DNA of 11,927 bases from JACCXJ01 sp052387115 (lineage in GTDB: Bacteria; Pseudomonadota; Gammaproteobacteria; JACCXJ01): positions 1-11,927 of the forward strand of contig JBQTJM010000277.1 of the NCBI GenBank assembly GCA_052387115.1. The letters run 5' to 3'. The notes under the pieces were generated by a model. It worked only from the letters and a program-made list of their open reading frames with translations. It was not told the DNA's origin and did no database searches. The stretch's first letter is position 1. Each line of letters opens with the position of its first letter. This document shows positions 7,420 through 11,927 of this stretch, one piece after another. Made by a program: the position numbers and the translations under genes.

Positions 7420-7677
7420 AGGAACGCTATGAGCGGACGTGTGAAGCGTTGGGTTGTTGTGATGACGGTCTTCTCGGCCGAACTGTCGTTCGCTGCAGAT
7501 AACGTATCGCGCAACAAGGATCTGACTTCGGTGATCGCGCTGCTGGGTCTGCCGTGCGGCCAAGTCGTCAGCGCGGTCAAAAAAGGTGACAACGATCATA
7601 TTGCGACTTGCAAAGACGGAAACCGTTACCGCGTATTTGTGAACGCCGAGGGCCGGGTCGTCGCAGAGAAACAATAG
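7420..7677 (+). CDS. Small secreted protein (82 aa), unknown function
   Basis: A signal peptide covers residues 1-23 (basic RVKR, hydrophobic WVVVMTVFSAELSF, cleavage near FAA-DN). The mature part is about 59 residues with two cysteines, Cys43 in GLPCG and Cys61 in TCKDGNRYRVF, which may form a disulfide in the periplasm. The ending VFVNAEGRVVAEK looks like a short beta-strand domain. GGGAGG at 7417-7422 precedes the ATG at 7429. Close spacing (16 nt) to the lipoprotein gene indicates co-expression, so the two may act together in the envelope. No named family. Confidence 0.7.
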   Translation, partial: RNAMSGRVKRWVVVMTVFSAELSFAADNVSRNKDLTSVIALLGLPCGQVVSAVKKGDNDHIATCKDGNRYRVFVNAEGRVVAEKQ

Positions 7678-7713
7678 TAAGCTTGGATTCGTTTCCTATC
7701 CAGCCCGCATTCC

Positions 7714-8520
7714 TCACCACTGGCCGTTCCGAGGGCGACGGGGCGCCGGCTTGGCGGGTCGCAGCGCGGTGGTGGTGAGCAATGCGGGCCAGGGCCGGTA
7801 GCCGAGCCCGTACCCTGCCAGGCGTACCACGGTCTTCAAGGCCGAGCGTGCCGCGCGGAAATCCCGGCCGAGGTGCAGGAGCCGGGGGATCCCGGCAGGC
7901 GCGCGCGCGATGCCGGCCAAGAGCTTGCCGAGGCGGGGGCGGCCGGAGGCCGAGAGCGCGTCCAGCGCGAGCGGGGGGATCGACACGCCCTGTGCATCGA
8001 CGATGGCGCGGATCGCGAGCCACGGGAGTCCGTGCTCCGCCGCGGCGCGGGCAACGCCGGCGCTCTCCATGTCGACCGCCAGCGCGCCTGTGGATAGAAA
8101 CAGCCGCGATTTATCCGCAGGCGACGCGACTACGGTTTCGGCGTGCAGGATCCTTCCCTTCTCGACGCGCACCCCTCCGTCGAGCTTTCCCGCAAGCCGC
8201 GATGCCCAGTCCGGATCGGCTTCGATGATCTCCTGGCCGAATAGGACCGCGGTGCCGAGCACCACATCGCCGGCCCCGAGCCCCGGCGCCAGGGCCCCGG
8301 CGGTACCGAAGCTCACCAGCGCACACACACCGCGCCCGGCGAGGGACCGCGCGGCCCGATACGCACGCGCCTGTCCCATCCCCGAGAGGGACACTCGAAC
8401 ACATTCATCGGGATATCTTTCATCGGGACATCGGCGCCCGCTCCCGCCGGTCAGGCAACGGGCCTCGGCAGGCAAGGCCGCGACCACGCCGATCGGCGGC
8501 CCCACACCGTCAAGGGACAT
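7714..8520 (-). CDS. hpnG: HpnG-type hopanoid-associated nucleoside phosphorylase (268 aa)
   Basis: Member of the PNP/UDP phosphorylase superfamily closest to HpnG, which cleaves adenine from adenosylhopane on the route to ribosylhopane and bacteriohopanetetrol. Seen: IGVVAALPAEA at 10-20, SGMGQARAYRAA (46-57), FGTAGALAPGLGAGD (71-85), the binding-site block AVDMESAGVARAA (148-160), and RAIVDAQG (171-178) holding the likely catalytic Asp175. The C-terminus RPRLGKLLAGIARAPAGIPRLLHLGRDFRAA is typical of this branch. It overlaps the end of the DUF2007 gene by 11 nt, so translational coupling is likely, and it has no clear own ribosome site. A generic MTA/SAH nucleosidase is the alternative. No other hopanoid genes are in the window. 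Confidence 0.8.
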   Translation of the reverse strand: MSLDGVGPPIGVVAALPAEARCLTGGSGRRCPDERYPDECVRVSLSGMGQARAYRAARSLAGRGVCALVSFGTAGALAPGLGAGDVVLGTAVLFGQEIIEADPDWASRLAGKLDGGVRVEKGRILHAETVVASPADKSRLFLSTGALAVDMESAGVARAAAEHGLPWLAIRAIVDAQGVSIPPLALDALSASGRPRLGKLLAGIARAPAGIPRLLHLGRDFRAARSALKTVVRLAGYGLGYRPWPALLTTTALRPAKPAPRRPRNGQW

Positions 8521-8827
8521 CGGGGCTGCAGCGCCAGCAGGCAGAGAACTGCGGCTCCAGCTCCTCGCCGCACGCCGGACACTGCCAGGCCGGACCGGGG
8601 GCCGCCGCCGCGCCCTTTTGATGCGTGTGTACGATCGACAGCGCGCGGACGGCCGCCCGCTCGTCCGGCACCCACACGGAGGGCAAGGTGTCCTCGGTCA
8701 TCGGGATCTCCCCGCGCGCGCCGAACAGCGCCTCCCCGCGCACCTCGGCGGGGATCCCCTCGGCCTCCAGGAGGCCCCGCACCAGGTGGGCCTCGATGGG
8801 ATCGCGGGCGGTGTAGACGTGCTTCAC
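8510..8827 (-). CDS. DUF2007 protein with C-terminal zinc ribbon (105 aa)
   Basis: Residues 1-70 match the DUF2007 'putative prokaryotic signal transducing protein' fold: VYTARDPIEAHLVRGLLEAEGI (4-25), then VRGEALFG, and SVWVPDERAAVRALSIV. The fold is related to the ferredoxin-like PII-type fold. Residues 81-100 add a zinc ribbon CPAC(83-86)...CWRC(97-100). The start is GTG at 8827, with only a weak CAGGG upstream. The end overlaps hpnG. The ligand and function are unknown; DUF2007-plus-zinc-ribbon proteins are common in proteobacteria. Confidence 0.83.
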   Translation of the reverse strand: MKHVYTARDPIEAHLVRGLLEAEGIPAEVRGEALFGARGEIPMTEDTLPSVWVPDERAAVRALSIVHTHQKGAAAAPGPAWQCPACGEELEPQFSACWRCSPDVP

Positions 8828-8927
8828 GCGCTGGGACCCTGTTTTTTGATCTTTTTTCGGCCATCACCGACGGGCGCGGTCAGACCTCACCCGCGGGGAG
8901 CGTACCGGCCGTTGACGCGCCCGACGG

Positions 8928-9800
8928 TCACTGGATGTGTCCCAGGATCCCGTCCAGCTCGTCCAGCGAGCCGTAGTGGATGACGAGGCTGCCGCGCCCC
9001 CGGCCGTTGTGGCGCAATTGCACGCGCGCGCCGAGCCGCTCGCTCAGGTCCCCTTCGAGTCGCGTGACATCCGGATCCGCCGGTCTCTTCGCTGCCGGCT
9101 CCGCCGTGAAGGTCGCTGCGAGGGCGCGGCGCACCAGTTTCTCCGCCTCCCGCACGGTCAGCCCCTTCGCGACGATGTGCTGCGCGGCTTCGATCTGCGG
9201 CCCGCCCGAGAGGGCCAGGAGGGCCCGCGCGTGCCCCATCTCGATCTCACCCCGTTCCAGCAGACCCTTGACGTCTGCTTCCAGATCCAGGAGCCGCAGG
9301 AGGTTGCTCACCGCGGCGCGCGACCGGCCCACGGCCTCGGCGACCTCCTGGTGGGTCATGCCGAACTCCTCGACCAGCTTCGAGAACGCCGTGGCCTCTT
9401 CGAGCGCGCTCAGGTCCTCGCGCTGGATGTTCTCGATGAGCGCGATGCTGAGCGCGGCCGCGTCCGGGACCTCACGGACCACGGCCGGGATGGCGTCGAG
9501 ACCGGCGAGCCGTGCCGCGCGCCAGCGCCGTTCGCCGGCGATGAGCTCGTAGCCGCTCCCATCCCCGAGAGGGCGCACCACCACGGGCTGCACCACCCCC
9601 TGCGCCCGGATCGAGTCCGCCAGCTCTTGCAGACCCTCGGGGCGCAGGTCCAGCCGCGGCTGATAGCGGCCCTTCCGGATCCGGTCGATGGCGATGTGCT
9701 CGACCGCGCGCGGCGCGGCGGCTTGTTCCAGCACCGCATCCGCGGCCAGGCCCAGTAGGGCGTCGAGACCGCGTCCCAGCCCGCGCTTCTTGACGCTCAT
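8928..9800 (-). CDS. parB: Chromosome-partitioning protein ParB (290 aa)
   Basis: Intact ParB, the CTP-dependent clamp that loads at parS near the origin. Seen: N-terminal KRGLGRGLDALLG (5-17), the ParA-activating segment; CTP-binding boxes GERRWRA (89-95) and ENIQRED (123-129); a helix-turn-helix TH-QEVAEAVGRS-RAAVSNLLRL (149-170); and a C-terminal dimerisation domain ending LDGILGHIQ. The length is normal. The ATG at 9800 lacks a good ribosome site. ParB is normally translated by coupling to parA, but here parA is reduced to a fragment immediately upstream. It is followed at 100 nt by the DUF2007 gene on the same strand. No TGTTTCACGTGAAACA-type parS site is visible in the window. Confidence 0.95.
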   Translation of the reverse strand: MSVKKRGLGRGLDALLGLAADAVLEQAAAPRAVEHIAIDRIRKGRYQPRLDLRPEGLQELADSIRAQGVVQPVVVRPLGDGSGYELIAGERRWRAARLAGLDAIPAVVREVPDAAALSIALIENIQREDLSALEEATAFSKLVEEFGMTHQEVAEAVGRSRAAVSNLLRLLDLEADVKGLLERGEIEMGHARALLALSGGPQIEAAQHIVAKGLTVREAEKLVRRALAATFTAEPAAKRPADPDVTRLEGDLSERLGARVQLRHNGRGRGSLVIHYGSLDELDGILGHIQ

Positions 9801-9870
9801 GCCGCGGCCCCGTTGTGCGCGCGAAGCCCTGGTTCGGCAGCGGGACCGCGACGCTTCCGACCCGCCGGCC

Positions 9871-9972
9871 ATCGTAGGCCGAGGCCGCGAGGGTGCGCTT
9901 GTCGATCCCGCACCCCATGGTGGCGTTGCCCTGGGGGTCGAGATCGACGAGGAGCACGCGCCGGCGCAGCAC
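9871..9972 (-). pseudogene. parA: parA remnant (about 34 codons of the N-terminal ATPase)
   Basis: Translation reads RRRVLLVDLDPQGNATMG-CGIDKRTLAASAYD, the part of ParA around the Walker A'/switch region that follows the KGGVGKTT P-loop. The first ~30 residues (including the P-loop) are missing, cut where the foreign-looking block begins near 9972-9984. The rest of ParA (about 190-200 codons) is missing between this fragment and parB, replaced by 70 nt of non-ParA sequence. It cannot be a functional ATPase. Both ends of parA have therefore been lost by separate or combined deletions. Confidence 0.78.
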
Positions 9973-9983
9973 ACGATTGCAGC

Positions 9984-10445
9984 TTAATCACCGGGCATGC
10001 GCTCTCGCTTCCAAACACCCAACATCGCTTCGAGCTCTGCTTCACGAAAATTCGGCAGCCCTTCGTCGATTTCATACCATGGCAGTCTTGTATCTACGAA
10101 GATATGGTTGCTTGGTCGTGCTTCTGCGGAATTATCGAGTGAACCAACGGTGACATTCGTCAACCAATCGTATTCTGGATGTAAAGCCTCCCATACCAGG
10201 CGCGAACCACAGTCCTCACAGAATCCGCGTTTTCCCTGTTCTGAAGAGACGTAGTACTTCGGCTTAGTTTTCGTAAAGACCAACGAGCCGGCCTTAATCG
10301 GCACGGTGATCTCAGCAGGTTGGCCAGTGCTTTTCTGGCAAATCCGACAGTGGCAGTAGGAACCACTCCTGAGAAACACTTGTGCCTGGTATCGTACCTT
10401 TCCACATAGGCAACCTCCGGTCACATTCTTCGGTTCGTCTCTCAC
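9984..10445 (-). CDS. GFA-family (glutathione-dependent formaldehyde-activating-like) protein 1 (153 aa)
   Basis: Mss4-like fold enzyme of the GFA family: zinc cysteines CLC (12-14), CHCRIC (31-36) and CEDC (76-79, followed by GSRL). The ending FREAELEAMLGVWKR is helical. The biochemical role is uncertain, since many family members are not confirmed glutathione/formaldehyde enzymes. GTG start at 10445 with GAGGAG at 10452-10457. GFA genes are among the most frequent passengers of integron cassettes. It sits 16 nt behind an attC-like site (10462-10528), its base composition is lower in GC than parB next door, and its stop at 9984 abuts the parA remnant without any attC of its own, suggesting that its downstream end was cut. 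Confidence 0.88.
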   Translation of the reverse strand: MRDEPKNVTGGCLCGKVRYQAQVFLRSGSYCHCRICQKSTGQPAEITVPIKAGSLVFTKTKPKYYVSSEQGKRGFCEDCGSRLVWEALHPEYDWLTNVTVGSLDNSAEARPSNHIFVDTRLPWYEIDEGLPNFREAELEAMLGVWKRERMPGD

Positions 10446-10460
10446 TATGGTTCTCCTCGC

Positions 10461-10529
10461 TGCCTAAGTGCAAGGTGCGGGGCGCCGCGCGTTTTTTGGC
10501 GGCGTCCCTCTCGACCACCGGGTTAGGCA
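10461..10529 (-). other. attC-like recombination site of the DUF1772 cassette
   Basis: Read on the minus strand, GCCTAAC (10528-10522) and CTTAGGC (10468-10462) are outer boxes that pair over 7 bp (TGCCTAA 10461-10467 with TTAGGCA 10523-10529). Inner arms CGCCGC (10483-10488) and GCGGCG (10499-10504) form a stem around a T-rich loop, with further mismatched pairing outward, as in attC hairpins. The total is 67-69 bp. The stop codon of the DUF1772 gene (TAA) lies inside the R''-type box, a hallmark of integron cassettes. One deviation: the R' box has C where GTTRRRY demands G, so in this orientation recombination may be impaired. Confidence 0.6.
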
Positions 10530-10947
10530 AGGAATATGATCAACGCCAACACACTCAAGACGCTCCGCACCACGTGTAGCTTGCCCCAGCGAAACAAGAG
10601 CTGCCGCGCGAACTCTGAGCCTTTGTCCAAATCCGGATTGACAAGTCGGTTGTTCGTGGGCATAATGACGAGCAGCGTGAATGGAATGACCGAACCGAGC
10701 AGCAGGCCGCCAATGAGCCACCACACCCCCGACCCGGCAGCCCAGGCCGCCACACCAGACCCAACACGGCAAGCAAGACTTGCATCACCGTCGCTTTACG
10801 ATAGCTGACCGGAAAAACCGTAGCGGCCAATTCGGTGCCGCACTCCATCCGGGCCGGATGCTCGACAAAGTTGACGTACACCGCGGCACCCGCGAAGAGC
10901 GCACAGCAAATGGTTGCGACGAATTCAAAGACTGTCATCAGGGTCAT
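10523..10947 (-). pseudogene. DUF1772 membrane protein, interrupted by a frameshift
   Basis: The first part, from ATG 10947, reads MTLMTVFEFVATICCALFAGAAVYVNFVEHPAR and continues to about VLLAVLGLV. The second part is in another frame and reads GVWWLIGGLLLGSVIPFTLLVIMPTNNRLV and onward to RWGKLHVVRSVLSVLALIIFLA, stopping at 10523. Together they make one ~141-residue DUF1772 (anthrone-oxygenase-like) integral-membrane protein. The frames differ by one base, with the switch at about 10755-10770 on the plus coordinates. A single-base deletion or a sequencing/assembly error would explain it; I see no slippery heptamer to support programmed frameshifting. It lies between two attC-like sites in the same cassette block. 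Confidence 0.72.
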
Positions 10948-10957
10948 GATCGTGAAC

Positions 10958-11043
10958 GCCTAACACTCAGCTTGACCGGTTGGCTTCGGAGCGCCAGCGG
11001 AGCGATCTCCTCTTGACGCCTCCATGCTCACGTCCCGCCCTTA
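10958..11043 (-). other. Second attC-like site, degenerate at one end
   Basis: On the minus strand the segment ends with a perfect R' box GTTAGGC (10964-10958), 10 nt before the DUF1772 start codon. Just before it is GTCAAGCTGA, and at its far side is a GTCAAGAGGA motif like L-boxes of known attC sites. A short GGAG...CTCC stem lies between. I cannot find a convincing R'' (RYYYAAC) box near the GFA2 stop codon at 11043-11041, so this is partly degenerate or may not be a full attC. Confidence 0.42.
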
Positions 11044-11469
11044 TTCTGAAGGCGCGGAATAGTGAGCGAAGACCTCGGCTCCGGTCATGTTCTTCGTTTC
11101 GTTTGCGAACGAATAGAAGGACGGCTTCTCATCGATAAAGATCTGCTGATCAAGGACCCATTGCTCTCCGTCATCGAGCAGACCCACAGGAACAGCGTAG
11201 TGCCCCTCTTTCTTTAGGCGGTAGAAAAGATGGCTTCCACACTTGCTACAAAACCCACGCTCTGCCCAGTCCGAAGAACTGAAGACCGATATACTGTCAT
11301 TGCCTTCAAAATGAGCTTCGCTACCGCACTCAACCGCGAGCAAGGGTCCACCTGTCCATTTCCGGCACATATTGCAGTGGCAGGCGATGACACTCTTGCT
11401 CGTCGTCTTGGTCGAAACGCGGACTGCGCCACACAGGCAGCTTCCTCGTCGTTCGGTTTCGTCTCCCAT
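11041..11469 (-). CDS. GFA-family protein 2 (142 aa)
   Basis: Second Mss4-like/GFA protein: SCLCG (Cys11, Cys13), ACHCNMC (Cys30, Cys32, Cys35) and CSKCGSH (Cys74, Cys77) form the zinc sites, and the C-terminal half contains KNMTGAEVFAHY, typical of the family. A perfect AAGGAGG lies 6 nt upstream of the ATG at 11469, so I reject the frame's upstream extension to 11649, which lacks a ribosome site and family similarity. It lies 17 nt behind the box at 11487-11493. Only the cysteine motifs are shared visibly with GFA 1, so it is not a recent duplicate. Substrate unknown. Confidence 0.88.
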   Translation of the reverse strand: MGDETERRGSCLCGAVRVSTKTTSKSVIACHCNMCRKWTGGPLLAVECGSEAHFEGNDSISVFSSSDWAERGFCSKCGSHLFYRLKKEGHYAVPVGLLDDGEQWVLDQQIFIDEKPSFYSFANETKNMTGAEVFAHYSAPSE

Positions 11470-11486
11470 CTCGTCCTCCTTAAGCG

Positions 11487-11493
11487 GCATAAC
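11487..11493 (-). other. Cassette-boundary box (R'-like GTTATGC) upstream of GFA 2
   Basis: On the minus strand AACTCAAACGTTATGC occurs here. This matches the usual L'-spacer-R' ending of attC sites (ACTCAA...GTTA). It lies 17 nt before the GFA 2 start. No matching R'' box (GCATAAC) is visible further upstream to 11640, so the preceding cassette is incomplete or its site is strongly diverged. Confidence 0.4.
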
Positions 11494-11679
11494 GTTTGAG
11501 TTTTGCGTATGACAAGTGCGTAGCTCGTGGCGGTCCGCTGGAATGAAATATACTCGATTATTGCCAGGCAGGATCCGCCTATATTGCACTAGATCCGGAC
11601 CCTGTGTAGCGACCCAAGTATAGATCAACGGATCGGCTCGTGGCCACAAGGAGGTGTGGCGACGGGCAAAGACCTGTCC
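11494..11679. other. Non-coding or decayed stretch upstream of the GFA 2 cassette
   Basis: An open minus-strand frame here continues into the GFA 2 frame but has no ribosome site or recognisable motifs and is not used. A plus-strand GTG near 11655 follows AAGGAG but encodes only about 22 residues. Probably the remains of another cassette. Confidence 0.3.
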
Positions 11680-11755
11680 GGTGCTCCCGTTACGGACGCG
11701 GGCTTTTTTGGGAGGGCATCTTAGAAGCCGTTCGCGCTCAAGGGGTTAGAGCACC
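11680..11755. repeat. 76-bp imperfect inverted repeat, possibly another attC-like site (plus orientation)
   Basis: Outer arms GGTGCTC (11680-11686) and GAGCACC (11749-11755) are exactly complementary. Inside, the plus strand reads CGCTCAAGGGGTTAGAGC near the right arm, closely like the CTCAAG...GTTAGA end of attC sites. A T6 run at 11704-11709 after a CCCG/CGGG stem could instead be an intrinsic terminator. The attC reading is in the opposite orientation to the other boxes. Confidence 0.35.
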
Positions 11756-11774
11756 CCCTCATTTCCCGTCTTTT

Positions 11775-11927
11775 TTACTCGTGAGGCTCGAGCGCCGCGA
11801 CGCGGTGGCAGTGGCCGTGGTAGCGGGCGACCAGGACCGCGAGGTCGCGGTAGTCGTTCGGGACCCGGTAGCGGTCGCAGAGCCCCTGGATCGATGACAC
11901 GCTGCGTTCCTCATGACCGCGGTGGCT
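11775..11927 (-). pseudogene. cca: cca (CCA-adding enzyme) fragment, truncated at its 3' end and by the window
   Basis: The 50 codons visible read GHEERSVSSIQGLCDRYRV, PNDYRDLAVLVARYHG, HCHRVAALE, then PHE-stop. This matches the region just after the HD phosphohydrolase motif of bacterial multifunctional CCA proteins (GHE-R...LCERLRVPN..RDLALLVA.YH). E. coli Cca continues for well over 100 residues after this point, so the natural C-terminal part is absent and the stop at 11775 comes from the junction sequence. The 5' end lies outside the window. If the rest of the gene is intact, the product lacks its tail. A normal copy elsewhere would be expected, because CCA addition is needed for tRNA function. 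Confidence 0.75.

Noticed and set aside
8867..8927. Inverted repeat CCGACGGGCGCG / CGCGCCCGACGG downstream of parB as a terminator
   Set aside because: 11 of 12 bases pair, but the loop is 37 nt and no U-run follows on the minus strand.
7910..8983. Long plus-strand open frame of 357 codons
   Set aside because: It lies antisense to hpnG and the DUF2007 gene, is Arg/Ala/Ser/Pro-rich with no motifs, and reflects high third-position GC.
8937..9758. Plus-strand open frame of 273 codons opposite parB
   Set aside because: Antisense shadow of a well-supported parB; no ribosome site or family features.
9801..9974. N-terminal extension of parB to 9974
   Set aside because: The extra residues are Ser/Arg/Pro-rich noise; the frame beside it encodes the parA remnant, and MSVKKRGLGRG is the normal ParB start.
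8928..9984. parS centromere site
   Set aside because: No TGTTTCACGTGAAACA-like palindrome seen near parB or elsewhere in the window.
11470..11649. Upstream extension of GFA 2 to 11649
   Set aside because: Perfect Shine-Dalgarno at the inner ATG and no GFA similarity in the extra residues.
9984..11927. Integron integrase, transposase or IS ends
   Set aside because: No tyrosine-recombinase or transposase motifs in any frame, and no paired terminal repeats with target duplication found by eye.
1..11927. CRISPR array, rRNA or tRNA genes
   Set aside because: No regularly spaced direct repeats and no recognisable tRNA or rRNA segments seen on either strand.

Overview
The window reads as a piece of a proteobacterial chromosome, most likely a high-GC gammaproteobacterium. 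The reasons are protein style (ParB, a CCA-adding enzyme remnant, an AI-2E transporter), Shine-Dalgarno starts, and a hopanoid-type HpnG phosphorylase. I cannot name a genus. Base composition is mosaic by eye: moderate GC on the left (1-7700), very GC-rich at 7700-9980, then clearly lower GC at about 9984-11775.

Left part (1-3820, all +): small stress, envelope and nucleoid-type genes. In order: a CsbD-like protein; a 49-residue Cys-rich peptide; a gene-free stretch holding a promoter-like site and a possible methyltransferase fragment; an AI-2E/PerM-type permease; a Lys/Ala-rich histone-H1-like protein; a phage-holin-superfamily (DUF1469-like) membrane protein; and a DUF3618/YqjD-like helical protein with a basic tail. 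Most have good ribosome sites and are separated by hairpins or palindromes.

Middle part (3981-7677, all +): two adjacent, dissimilar GTPases (one with a DUF697-like C-terminus, one with an N-terminal membrane hairpin) followed by a lipoprotein and a small secreted protein. All four are probably envelope-associated and of unknown function.

Right part (7714-9972, all -): parB, a DUF2007/zinc-ribbon protein and hpnG. Upstream of the intact parB, parA survives only as about 34 codons.

Far right (9984-11774, genes on -): two GFA-family genes flank a frameshifted DUF1772 gene. Each start codon lies 10-17 nt behind a GTTRRRY-like box, and one intergenic segment folds like an integron attC site with the upstream gene's stop codon inside its outer box. 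No integrase is present. I read this as an integrase-less attC cassette cluster (CALIN-like). It is bounded by two broken housekeeping genes: the parA scar on one side and, at the window's end, the last 50 codons of a cca reading frame that stops just after its HD-type region. This is either a genuine insertion/deletion junction or an assembly join. It is the most interesting part of the window.
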